Below are positions 10,880 to 21,520 of a stretch of DNA of 64,000 nucleotides, one piece after another (within the stretch, counting starts at the first letter, position 1; each line of letters begins with the position of its first letter). Below the pieces are notes generated by a model. It had not been told where the DNA came from, did no database searches, and saw nothing but the letters and a program-made list of their open reading frames with translations. The position numbers and the translations under genes were made by a program. The DNA is from Dicyema japonicum (taxonomy: Eukaryota > Dicyemida > Rhombozoa > Dicyemidae): positions 241,199-305,198 of the forward strand of contig RDEW01000024.1 in NCBI GenBank assembly GCA_011109175.1, given 5' to 3'.

Positions 10880-11276
10880 TACGAAAATATACGTTGGCTT
10901 ATATTTTTTGTAAATAATTTAATTTTTATTACCCTAGAATACACGGAGAAGAAAGTTAACTGTATACAACTAATTAATCGTATCTAGTTAACATGGTTGC
11001 ATTCGCAAAGAAATAAATTTTTCAAAGCACAAGGCATCCAAATTACAGTTATGGAAAATCCTCTATTGATTGTCTAGTTTACACGGTCGCGTTTGCAGAA
11101 GAATAAGGTTTTTATGCACAAAACCAGTTTTTAATCATTATCAATAAAAAGTAAGAAAAAGTAAAAATATAAAAAGTTTTAGTACTTTTTTGTAATTTAT
11201 ATTTTTTTATTAAAATAAATTAAAATTAATATTTTATTCAAATTATAATAACTTGTACACGTATAAAACATCAGCA
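10880..11276. other. AT-rich 5' flank of SIL1 with a SINE A tail scrap
   Basis: At 10925-10990 lies acacggagaagaaagttaac followed by aactaattaa, a decayed SINE A 3' end in minus orientation. The rest is AT-rich promoter-side sequence of SIL1 with no defined element. Confidence 0.4.
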
Positions 11277-12155
11277 ATGTGGTGTCTTGTGATGATTATT
11301 TTGTCACTTATTGCCAGCCATTCCTCAATAATAGACATACTAGAACTGTCTGAAAACAAGTCTAGTAATTCAACAAATCAACCAAAATTCAGGACGTTAG
11401 ATGAATTAAAGGAAGACCTGGGATCTCTTGATCTGTTTATGAAGAGCGAGATTGAACACTTGAACGAAATATTCCACGTGTTTGTAAATCAAACAAATAG
11501 GTCCGAACTGTTGGACGAAATAAACTATCTCGTTCACCAAGTAAACATTTTTCTAACTCAGATTGACAACGGAATTGAGTTCGCTAGGATTGGGGGAATT
11601 GAAGAAATGGTTAAATTAATCAACGGAGGTGATCCTATTCTAGCAGAGAAGGCCATGAAAGTCATCAGTTCAGCATCCCAACAGTATTCTTTACCTGTAT
11701 TTAGCAATCCCGTCGTCCAGAAGAGGGTTTTGGAGTCCGGAACTCTTTCTCTGTTGGTTGACAATTTAGGGGACCCCGAACTGAGTATCAAAGCAATGTC
11801 GGCAATTTCCGCGGCGGTCCGTGGATCTGAAGATTCACGTAATTACTTTATATTGGAGGGAGGTCTCCGAGTGGTGGTAGCGATGATGAATGAACAGAAT
11901 GAGTCGTCAGTTTTTGTGCAGAAGGGAGTGAATTTGCTGATGAGTATAATTAATGAAGAGGATGAAGCGGGAGATGCTTATAATATAAGAAGTCATTTGC
12001 AAGAGACATTGTGTGGAGTTGCTGGTAGATTGGTGAAGTATGATGATGAATTGCTGGTAGAGAAGGCCAACACATTAGACAGTTTGTTAAATTGTTCGAA
12101 TTCGCACGTACCTAACCAAGACCACCTCCTTAATACTGAAATCGAAATTACATAA
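11277..12155 (+). CDS. SIL1: SIL1-like ER nucleotide exchange factor
   Basis: Armadillo-type exchange factor for the ER Hsp70 BiP. The frame is open for 292 codons from the ATG at 11277; an in-frame upstream extension has only non-ATG starts. It begins with a signal-peptide-like MWCLVMIILSLIASHS, then a helical N-terminal segment. The ARM repeats follow, with GGIEEMVKLINGGDP, AMKVISSASQQ, LSLLVDNLGDPELSIKAMSA and FILEGGLRVVVAMM, which is the SIL1/HspBP1 pattern. It ends LLNTEIEIT with no KDEL-type retrieval motif, and is shorter than vertebrate SIL1 (about 460). I see no intron, unlike the other genes here. A SINE B copy starts about 35 bp past the stop. HspBP1 is the alternative, but the signal peptide favours SIL1. 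Confidence 0.85.
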   Translation: MWCLVMIILSLIASHSSIIDILELSENKSSNSTNQPKFRTLDELKEDLGSLDLFMKSEIEHLNEIFHVFVNQTNRSELLDEINYLVHQVNIFLTQIDNGIEFARIGGIEEMVKLINGGDPILAEKAMKVISSASQQYSLPVFSNPVVQKRVLESGTLSLLVDNLGDPELSIKAMSAISAAVRGSEDSRNYFILEGGLRVVVAMMNEQNESSVFVQKGVNLLMSIINEEDEAGDAYNIRSHLQETLCGVAGRLVKYDDELLVEKANTLDSLLNCSNSHVPNQDHLLNTEIEIT

Positions 12156-12189
12156 AGAATGTTTAAAAAAAATTTTCTTAAAATATTAA

Positions 12190-12480
12190 CATTATTAATC
12201 ACTGTGCCGGGTGGCGCTGTGTAACGAGTGCTTGATAAAAGGTTTGATGGTCCTAGCTCGAATCTAGCTTCTGTACATTTCGGTTGTGGGTTCCACGCAT
12301 CCACTGATTTGACGATTGCCATCAGTGAACATTTTATTTCGTCTCATAAGGACTTACATACATTGAGAAAAAAAAGCTTTTCTAAGTTTTGATATCTTTT
12401 CTTTACCTAAAATAAATTACGTGTCCTTCCTGGGAGGCATAGCTAATATGGCTCTTCGTAAAATGCAGTCTTATAAATCA
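12190..12480 (+). mobile_element. SINE B, diverged
   Basis: Blocks in order: a gctcgaatct B-box-like site (near 12257), gtgggttccacgcatccactg, gacgattgccatcagtg, then (12418 on) cgtgtccttcctgggaggca and tggctcttcgtaaaatgcag. It lies just 3' of SIL1 and could be transcribed within its 3' UTR. Confidence 0.6.
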
Positions 12481-12489
12481 CTAGGGCGG

Positions 12490-13737
12490 AAATAATAAGA
12501 AAAATTTTTAGGTATTTTAAAAATAAAATATTATAAGTACCACATTTTAAGAAAAAGATAGGATAATTATAAAGTTTTATTTTTTACATTATTTTAAATA
12601 TTGTTCCACTGCTATTATTGATGTAGCGGGGCATTTTAAAAAGTTGTAGTATATTCATTGAATTTGCTGACTTTAGTCATTTTAACAACGTTTATTCTTC
12701 TCATATCATTCAATAAAATAATTTTAAATCCCCTTTTAAAAAATATAACTGATTTTTCAAAATCTGCATAACTTTCTTTGGTTGAATACCGTGAGTTTTG
12801 CAATTTTTCAAAATAGATGTTAGCCATCGATATTTCGTAAGTTCAAAAAATTCATTAAACAAATTTCATTAATTATTGATTACTTCACATTGGTAACAAT
12901 AACCCTATCGTTTTCAAATTGTTCACTTTGTTTTTATTGCAAAATAATTTCGGAGTAATAAAATGCCGCTTCTAAGAAACTCCCCCATTTTGTGATAATT
13001 ACATCTGGGGGTATCTAATCTCATCGAACCTAGCTCTGCGTTTTATATTTTCTGAAGAAAATTTGTCATTTTTTTCAATTAGGTATATTTTGATATTATT
13101 TTCACAAAAACATAGGTAATGAAAAAAAACAAATAACATGAAACATTTTATTATTATAATTTTTTCAAAATCTTTTCTAATGGAATTCGAATGTTTTGAA
13201 TTTATAGCTGATTGTACAATGTATAGAGTCTATGGTTTACATATTGTCCCGACGATTGATGGATGCAGACGATCTAGACGAAATCAGGAGGCAAACTAGA
13301 CGATGAAAGGTATAGAGAACGCTGACAGCAAGAATAGTCGAAAAACAAGCGAAACCATAAACAGTGTTTATTGGTAACGCGGATGTGCTTAGACTAACTA
13401 ACCTATTTTAAGACAATTTCATGGTTGAAAGAAATAGGAAAATATCCTTTTTTTCATAAATAGGACAATTATTGCAATTAGTGCCGATTAGTCCGCTTTA
13501 ATAATCAACCATCCAGAGGAGTTCCACCTGGAGGAAGCAGAGATTATTTGAATTTTTTAATTCTGCCTGCTGAGGGAAGCAGAGATTATTTGAATTTTTT
13601 AATTCTGCCTATGATGTGTTTTTCTGGTTCAATAAATTTAATTTAATAAATTAACGGCATAGAATTATACCCCCTGGCCATTTTCATCAGCAGGTTGTAC
13701 CACCACATCATCGCTCTGACGATAAAATGTTTGTTTC
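12490..13737. other. AT-rich intergenic stretch, minor repeats
   Basis: No gene. A segment at about 13245-13400 (gacgatctagacgaaatcag ... ttggtaacgcggatgtgctt) resembles 23235-23375 and is listed as repeat S. A 35-bp unit starting gaagcagagattatttgaat is present twice in tandem at about 13533-13567 and 13575-13609. Confidence 0.5.
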
Positions 13738-13973
13738 GCTTAGAGCAGAGGTTGTCAAACGGTGTGCCGCGAGACAATTTCTAGTGTGCTGCCTGACAAA
13801 TACAAATTTGAATAAATTTATATACATTTTTTGACCTAATTAATTTAAAAAGATAAAAAATTAAAATAATTACTAAAATTAAAATAATCATTTTTTTATT
13901 ATATATTAAATGACATTTTCATTGGTTAACCATTATTTATTAATTTTTTAATAACGTGCGCATCAACGTGCTT

Positions 13974-15390
13974 ATGGGTAAATCAGTTCGTCGTTTTTAT
14001 AAAGATTCTTATTTGTCATTTGGATTTATATGCAAAAATAAAAATGAACTACCTCAATGTCTAATTTGCATGTAAGTATTGGCAAATGATCCTAGAAAAC
14101 TAAAGAGACATTTTACTTCCAAGCATCCGGACTATTCCGAAAAATCTGTGGATTATTTTATCCATTTGAAAAAACAACACAAGTATTATTTAGTTTTTAC
14201 TATGAATCGTAAATCTAGTCAAATGATGTTCAGTGAAACTTTTGTAAACACAAAGGAATCATTGAAATGTTCATACCTGATCTCAGAATCGATAGCAAAA
14301 CAACTAAAACCTCACACTATTAACGAAACCTTGATAATCCCTGCTTGTCGTATTATTGCTCGGACTATGATTGGTCATAAATATGAACAAAAAATAATAA
14401 AGACACCTTTGTCAGATAACACTGTTTCTTGTCGGATTTGTGCTTTGTCGGAGAATATTGAAAATAATGTCTCATTTTCTATTAAAGAAACTCGGTTTTC
14501 ATTACAACTTGATGAATCCACGGATATTTCGAGAATGGCACATTTGTTGGCATATTTACGATTTGTTTATTCTGGAAAAATTACAGAACAATTCTTGCTT
14601 TGTAAGCCTCTTTTAACTACTACTCGACCAATTGACATGTTCACGATGCTTATTTTCCAGACTTAAAAATTGAAAAATTCGATTGGGTCATTATTTTTTA
14701 AATATTTTTTTAGATACGAATTCCTTTTCTTGTGTCAGAATCAAAACACTTATTTGTTAAAAAAATGAAGAATTTATTGCACTGTTTAATGATCGATTTT
14801 TAAAATTAATGATGACTGAGTTATTATTATTATTATATAAGCAACTACATAGAATCATATAAACTATAATTCTATTCGTGCCGCGTCTGAACAATCCTCT
14901 TAATTAGCCTTTCCCATCCCCTCCTGTCCGATGCCAAGTGCCGCAGACTGCTAAGGTCTTCACCGTCCTTTAGTAGTCTGGTTACTGATCTCAGGTCACC
15001 ATTAAGGACTTCCGGAAGAGTTATTCTTGGACGACCTCTGAACTTCTCCCCTGACGTATCAAAGTATTCTTCCATGACGACGTTTGCTGGCGTGTCTTGT
15101 TCCAATCTGAGAATATGGCCAAACAATGACGGAGTTATACATTGGAGAATTCTGGATATATATTCGAAACATATATCCCAGTTTATCAAAACAAGCACTG
15201 ACCATAATTTTACAGTTTTCAACGACCTATTTATGCGAAACAGGTTTTTCTACGCTGCATAATATGAAGAATAACAAACGGTGAAAGTTTGAAAAACATT
15301 GATGCTGAAATGCGGGTGGCATTGTCAACCATTCGACCTGATATTGATGATATATGCAAAAACAATAATAATAAAGATTTCATTTTTTTA
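13974..15390 (+). pseudogene. hAT transposase, ZBED5/SCAND3-like, broken
   Basis: The N-terminal part starts MGKSVRRFYKDSYL and has the BED-type finger CLIC..KLKRHFTSKHPDYSEK. The catalytic-domain start follows with KPHTINETLIIPAC, LSDNTVSCRIC, FSLQLDESTDIS and EQFLLCKPLLTTT. These are the ordered landmarks of ZBED5/GTF2IRD2-family hAT transposases. A TAA stop sits directly after CLICM, where relatives have Lys. The frame ends at 14666, and the middle is missing or replaced by LINE C sequence. The C-terminus returns at about 15235-15390 (FSTLHNMKNNKR, then after a frameshift NIDAEMRVALSTIRPDI). Inactive as written. Confidence 0.85.
14820..15225 (-). mobile_element. LINE C 3' end inside the hAT element
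   Basis: The reverse strand reads LFGHILRLEQDTPANVVMEE, then KFRGRPRITLPEVLNGDLRS and RGWERLIKRIVQTRHE, and ends in a (TAA)n tail at 14820-14835. The same block occurs at 20280-20760. It is the C-terminal part of a non-LTR RT protein; the 5' part is truncated inside the hAT transposase. Confidence 0.8.
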
Positions 15391-15689
15391 TTAATAAAAA
15401 TTTGGTCATTAAATTACCAATTCTTGTACTTAGTTTTACACATCTTAAAAAATTAATTTTTTATTTTTTAATGTGTGCCGTGGATTATTTTTTTACGATT
15501 AGTGTGCCGCGAGAATTATTTTTTGAAAACCTCTGCTTAGAGGTTTGCCCTCCTCTTAGGGGATGGAGAAAATCTACTCAATCCGAAGAAATTTTGAGTT
15601 TTTTTTTATATGAGAGTCCATCAAGAAAAAACAGAGTTTATCCAATGTCACACAAGTCCATCCATAAGATAAAATATAGAAGAAATGTG

Positions 15690-15905
15690 CTGTGATAACA
15701 CCCCCAGCGGAGTGGGAGAGAGTAAATGATCCTTTCGCGTACCATCGTAACACTAGGCACCACGTGAGAAATCAAATGACACTACTCTATTGGAAAAAGG
15801 AAGAGGAGGGACAGAAGAAACAAACAATCAAATCTTTAATCAAGTAGACACATGTTAACAAACTAACGTACCACGTGTGTAGCTTACAACACTACCAAAA
15901 GTCAC
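15690..15905 (-). mobile_element. SINE A, degenerate
   Basis: Matches the plus-sense text of the reference SINE A copy: cggagtgggagagagtaaat, gatcctttcgcgtacc, aaatgacactactctattgg and a head with caagtagacacatg. The tail is missing. Confidence 0.55.
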
Positions 15906-15979
15906 TAATCATCTCCATTAACATATAGAAGGTTTGTCACTCCCAAGGAAGTTACAAAAGGAAGATCTTTCTCTTGAAC

Positions 15980-16640
15980 ATACAAGCAAATTGAAAATTT
16001 TGATAGCAAATTTCCCTAACGAGTGAAGAAGGGGAGTTACCAAGAAAAGTCATGCAAAATGATTTTACTTCAATTAGAAGACTAACAAACTGTGCAACTC
16101 TCTTGACCCTTAAGTGAGATTTAAGCTCCTACACAAACTCTGTCAAGTTACTAGGCATCACTTACGACCCCTCGTGACTTTCAGTAACATGCTAGTAATG
16201 TCATCTCCTCGTCTCACCGATACTAAACTATGTAAAAGCACTTATTAGACACTACAAAGGCTGTTTCAACTCAACGTTAAGCTCACTCTATAATACTCTA
16301 TATCTATATACATATACAACCTAACATCAGTATCGGATGATGGGGAACAAACCTTTCCGATATGAATTTGAAAAAGATTAATGTCTTTCAAACAACAGTC
16401 ACCTGGTTCCTACAAATGTTCTCCTCGTATCTAATGGAAACTCCTTTCAAGCTACTTATGAGGAGAACAGGAGCTCTATTGACACATCAGAAGTTGCCAA
16501 AAGTGTTTCGTACATACAGTAAGTGCGTCGGTTTTCAGGACGAACACCGAGCAAAGATGAGAGGTTTTCTTAAGTAGGCCGGGATCAACTGACACCCACA
16601 TTTTTCTTTTTAATTTGTTGGTGATTCTTGGCTTTGAATT
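15980..16640 (+). mobile_element. LINE B 3' part
   Basis: Frameshifted RT C-terminus. NSVKLLGITYD lies near 16140 and CKSTY/KALI near 16235. A 71-codon frame at 16362 reads FRTYSKCVGFQDEHRAKMRG and then AGIN-stop after a frameshift. The 3' flank tttgttggtgattcttggct..aattaataaa is the LINE B tail, also found at 26250-26310 and, inverted, near 52180. Confidence 0.65.
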
Positions 16641-16649
16641 AATAAATTT

Positions 16650-18595
16650 GTTTGAGAATCAACCATGACATCTCCTTTTGATGATTTATGTCAATTTATG
16701 CACTTCTCGGTTGAATTGTTGATTGACGGAGTTCCCATAACTCAAGGCTGGATGTTTTATTCCATTTTATTGGTTCTGGGTGGACTTAACTCCGATATTC
16801 GTATGTCCTAAATGGAGTAAAGCTAGTTAAATATCATTATTATTTATTAACTCATGGACCACCGAGAAGAAAGACAAAAAAATGTTAACTAGTTAGGTGA
16901 TCTCAGTTCCCGCAACCACTGCCGAATGGAAGTGCCTACTTTGATCCTTGTAGAGGAAACCGATTGGGGACGGAAATTTCTGGGCAAGTCCCCAAATTAG
17001 TAAAAGTGAAATTTTGATTTTTATATAAATGTTCAAATAAAATTTTGGTGATCGATTTGACATTAGGTATCAGTAATTAATGTTAAGTGATCGAAAAATT
17101 CAATTATCTAAAATAGTGTTTAACTGAGATTTTTATAGTTCGAATAAGTAATATGCACCATATGGACAGGTCTTTGAGTGAAGGTGGTCGATTTTGTTCT
17201 TTAAGTCATTGAGATCACATTATTCATCTTTCATCTTGATATGCTAATATCTCTTTGAAGTGAATTTCATATATTATTTTGATAATTCTACTATTGTTAA
17301 CCAATTTTGACATTTAATAAATAAGTTTTTTTAATGAAGAAAACAGACGAATTTGGGACACTTAACTGTAAGATTACACTGTATTTTGCAACATAAATAA
17401 TAATACTTCATTCCTAGAGACAGTGTACTTTCCTCCGAACAATGTCAATTCTATGTACCTGAGAGAATTAAATCTGTTTATTTCAATTATTTTAATAACA
17501 TTTAAGTAGCAGAATGGATATATAATGAGTGTCTCTGAGTCAGATGGATCTGATGTCGCCACTTAAGGGAAGAGAAATCATCAATCAAGTAGCCACATGA
17601 CACCACGTGGTCAAATAATAATGTAATCTAATAAGTAATATAAAGAGAAATTATCAAAGTTCCGATTATCACTTTATTCTTTAGAACAAGATTCAAGGAC
17701 TCACGTAGCGAACTTAAAAGTGCCGAAACTAACTTAAATGACTTGTAGAACCATCCATTATTACAATTATCAAAAAACTGAGAATCCTATGATCTCTATT
17801 GAAGAAAGCATACAATCTATATTCAGAATTCACTGATTAATTAGATGAAATCAGTGCTTTTCGAATGAGATCAGCCATATATCTAAAAGACATAGTGGGA
17901 GATCTTAGAAAGAAGATTTTTTATTCTGAAAACTAATTTAATGACTTTTAACATTTTCATCCAAACTACCAGTATATATAAAAATCTATTTGTATTTTAC
18001 TTGAAGAATTAACATTTTGAGAAATAAAGACAGTAATGGATTATGAATGTACAATTAAAAATTGCGAATTAAGGAAAAGTCATTGATTTTGTGTTAACCC
18101 TGGATTTTATAGAGGGACCATAATCACATCGGAAGAAGTAACTTTGCGATTCAAGCTTTTGATAAGCCACATTCCTATTTAAAAAAATAGTGCAGCCTTA
18201 ATTTACACAGCCGAAATTTTAGTTTACGATATAATTTTGACAAATCCTGTATTACTTTGCTGGGAGAAAGAAAGAAATACCTCTATCAAATGCTGATTAA
18301 TTCAGCTTCTGAATATTTTATTCTTAGTGAAAGATTACCTCTCCCTAATAAACCTAATTTCAAAGTGAGAATTAAAGTTGTACATTTTAAAGATTATAAA
18401 TCTAGAAATTTACAGATTTTTATCGAAAATAAAAATCCTTGAGGACTATCATCATATATTAGCAAACATTAATGAAGAATATGAGACGTCTTCTTGCATA
18501 ATAGCCGGGAGTAAGCGGTTTTTTTTATCTAAAATTTAGTTATTTTTATATTATTGAACCAAAAAACCACTGCCATATCCAAAATAACAAAATTC
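16650..18595. other. No gene recognised; small SINE A scraps
   Basis: Mostly AT-rich. At 16850-16930 lies caccgagaagaaag..gttaactagttagg and at 17570-17625 caagtagccacatg..accacgtgg, both decayed SINE A pieces in minus orientation. Small frames (17374-17562 minus, 18257-18442 plus) show no homology I know and no micro-intron pattern that extends them. Confidence 0.4.
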
Positions 18596-18599
18596 AGTT

Positions 18600-18850
18600 G
18601 ATCCCAGCCTCCTTCTACAGTCTCCGCATCTTTTCTCGGTGTTCCGACTGCGTTCCTGTGCATTTCCGATATGGACGGGGTCCGCATACTTGAGTCCTTC
18701 GCAGGAGCACTGTTTCAGTCGCCTCTATCATATTTTCTAGGTTTCTTGGCAGAATTTCCACTCGGGAATATTTCCTTAGTAGGTTTGCTGTTTTCACTTG
18801 AATATCGCATATCTTGTCCAAATTCGTTGCAGAAATCTAGAATTTATGTA
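18600..18850 (-). mobile_element. LINE A/B-type 3' fragment
   Basis: The reverse strand reads ILPRNLENMIEATETVLLRR, then RKCTGTQSEHREKMRRL, clearly the C-terminal block of LINE A (APRALESIIKATGGNFREE..SEHREKMAR). The 5' part is missing. Confidence 0.65.
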
Positions 18851-18859
18851 ATAGAAATA

Positions 18860-20080
18860 AATTACATTGCATAATTATAACAGAAAGTTTATATCTGTGG
18901 ATCAAAGATGAAGATCATTATTGAATTCGAAAGGGCACTTCAATTGAAATGCAAACATTAGTCGATGTTTCCCTGATAAAAAGTTACGGACGCTAGTAGA
19001 ATAATTATGGAATAACATTGAGAAAAAACATTACAAATATGTCTCTAACTAATACAACTTTTTTTAAGCGACACAAGGATGTGCGTAAAGCGGATTTCTA
19101 ACGAAAAAAATTAATGAAATTGTTGAGAAAAATAATGAATCGCTTTGATGAAAACGGCAGAATTTCACATAAACGATTAAATAAGGAGGTTAACCCACGA
19201 AAGTCTGAGGTTCCTCAATAATTGGAATTGTCTACATTAGTATTTTTTGATTATTGATGAAGCAAATTCATTGTAATAAGAAATTTCAAAATACATCCAT
19301 TTTAAATCGATTCGTGGAGACTTTGTATCAGCAAGGTGAATAGACTCGATTTCCTCGAGTCAGGAATTTTGGCCATCAATCAGCCATTAAACACGTTTCA
19401 ATAGCTGACGGAAAGATTCATGACGAGATGACTACTTAAATCGGTTATTCACAAAGATATTTGAGTAACCAGTAAACTCCAATTCGAGTGCTTAATTTTA
19501 ATCACGAATCCCTTAGATCTTTACTGTGAGTCAAAAAAATCAAACAAAAAGTTCTTATGGAATATAGGTACTTCTCAGCATTGATTCACTCAACTTATAA
19601 TCCAAGTCATTACAATATCATTGACTCGTATTTTCTGAGATTTATAGCTGCGTATGTTCTTTTAATACTTCCTATAATCCAACGAAGATACTTTTTTGGA
19701 GACATCAAAAATAGGATCCTTTTTTTATTCAGAAATGTAGTTGTGAATTTTCTAATCTCCAATAAAGAAATTTGAAAGTCTTATGTCTTTCGTTCGAGAC
19801 ACATCAATTTTTTTGGAATCTGTGATTTAAATAAATTTGTCCAAAACTATAATAACATCCTTTGATAGTAATCAACGATTTTTAGTTTTTTATCAGAACG
19901 TCCGCAGTATCAAGCTATCGCGACAGATTTGTACTCAAAACTATCGCAACAGGAATGATTACCATACTTTTATTAAAAACTTTTTTTTAATTAAATTAAA
20001 ATTATTAACCAAAAGCCTACGCAGCCTAAAGGAAAACTGGCTAAAGAGTAAAAGATTGAGTACACAAACATAGACACGTT
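18860..20080. other. No gene recognised
   Basis: AT-rich with many short broken frames. I looked for a Tc1-like transposase (phrases such as IVEKNNES near 19120) but could not find a catalytic DDE box. Nothing supportable. Confidence 0.3.
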
Positions 20081-20084
20081 TATA

Positions 20085-20775
20085 CAATTCACTGATGAAG
20101 CCTATTCTCCTCTACAATGCCGGAACATGGGGACTTTCTGATAGGACAATCACAATCTAGACTCGTTTTATAGAGATCACTTCGACATGGTATTCAAAGC
20201 TCGGAAGCAAAATAGTTTATACCTGGACATCAAGCAAACCTATTTCACTACAAATAGCGGCATGCAGGTGGAGACTATTCGACACATTTTAAGAATGGAT
20301 TTGGAGGCACCAGCAAATACTACCAAGGAGGACTATTTCGAAGCTGATGGATCTCGTGACGAGTGACGCCGTCATCAGTGGATACTCACTGTGGAACTAG
20401 ATTGTCTAGAAAGAACCCACACACAAGAAAAAGAAAAAAAAGTGAAGATCATTCCTACGATTAGTTAAAATTAACTGTTCTTTACTTTAATAAAGTGTGT
20501 GTCCTGCCTATGCGGAGCTATAAATATTATGGCTCTCGTGAAAAGGCTGTTATTATTATTTGATGGATCTCGTTTCAGGGGGCGCCCGAAAAATACTCGC
20601 CCGGTTACGCTGGATAGAGACCTTCGGAGAGTGGGGAAACAATTAAAGACGGGAACGACCTTGACGCCTTACGGGACGTTGCCCAGAACAGGGGAAAATG
20701 GAAGAAATTAATAACTCTTATTGTTTCCTGTACTGCACAAGCTTTGTCATGACCAATGGCTTCGCGCTTAATAAT
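20085..20775 (+). mobile_element. LINE C 3' part, split by SINE B
   Basis: Frameshifted coding text: LLYNAGTWGLSDRTITI (20100-20150), RHILRMDLEAPANTTKEDYF (20280-20340), then after the SINE the phrase RFRGRPKNTRPVTLDRDLRR (from about 20570) and GKWKKLITLIVS. It ends near the (TAA)n run at about 20770. It matches the copy in the hAT element at 14820-15225. Confidence 0.75.
20358..20560 (+). mobile_element. SINE B inserted in LINE C, with 13-bp target duplication
   Basis: The direct repeats tgatggatctcgt at 20345-20357 and 20561-20573 flank a 203-bp segment that interrupts LINE C coding sequence. The insert starts gacgagtgacgccgtcatca, so it is 5'-truncated and lacks the tRNA-like head. It ends gtgtcctgcctatgcggagc..ctctcgtgaaaaggctg(tta)n. 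This copy fixes the SINE B 3' end and shows target-primed insertion. Confidence 0.85.
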
Positions 20776-20824
20776 AATAACCAAAAGCCACAGTTTTTGT
20801 CAGAATGAGAAAATTAAGGTGATT

Positions 20825-21370
20825 CCGGACTCCCTCAGCATTCTTCGTATCTGTTTATCATATTCAGATTTGTTCCGCCACATTTGCGATAAAAGTGGGG
20901 TTTACGTAAACGTATCCTCCGCCAGAAAATTGCCCCAGTTGGAGAAGGTAGCAAATCCACGTCGTGGCTGTGTATTGTTGAGAGTTCCACTGCCTGCACA
21001 GGGTAGCAAATCCCTTTAACCATATTTTCAAAACTTCTGGGCCGGAATTCATTGCAGAACGACTTCTTCAGTACTTTTGCCGCCTTTGACTGAATTTTAT
21101 GGATCTTGGTTAGGTTCGTCAGCCAAGGCTTGTTTCTCAAGTAGCACATGCATAACTAATTGTACGTTCAGTGTACTGCTTGTAGGGGTATCCAATCCAT
21201 TTAGTCTTTAGTCTCGATGCAGAATATCAAATACCCTGGAGTACTCTCCCACACCGATCGCTCAAGTAATTCGCCAACCATAACTTCAGATTTGCGTCAA
21301 TGTTCGATGAATAAATTTTGTGGGTGATGATCTTCTTTGGAACAGAGTCAAATATTGTTCAACCATTATT
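20825..21370 (-). mobile_element. LINE A-like remnant with internal deletion
   Basis: The reverse strand from 21360 reads FDSVPKKIITHKI and LWLANYLSDRCGRV (RT palm region). It then jumps without the YADD region to the C-terminal block TNLTKIHKIQSKAAKVLKKS (about 21125). Several frameshifts. Confidence 0.7.
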
Positions 21371-21520
21371 GTTCATGGCAGTAGATATGAAGCCAAGTTG
21401 CCTTCTTTGTAAACGTTTCAATTTTATTCGTTGAATTAAGACATATTAAATATTTTTATAATAAAAAATCCTTTTTTAAAAACAAACAATAAATAAAATT
21501 TTAAATAAAAATAAACCAAC

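Larger units (their letters stand above)
13746..15535 (+). mobile_element. hAT DNA transposon with TIRs and target duplication
   Basis: The left end is CAGAGGTTGTCAAACGGTG. The right end, inverted, is CAGAGGTTTTCAAAAAAT. Both sides carry the phrase gtgtgccgcgaga just inside. The flanks are gcttagag on the left (13738-13745) and cttagagg on the right, a 7-8 bp target duplication as expected for hAT elements. It encodes a BED-finger transposase (separate entry). A LINE C fragment replaces the middle. Confidence 0.85.

Noticed and set aside
11558-11791. Minus-strand frame inside SIL1
   Set aside because: Shadow of the SIL1 coding sequence; no homology of its own.
18860-19800. A Tc1/mariner transposase
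   Set aside because: Short suggestive phrases only; no catalytic box or terminal repeats found.
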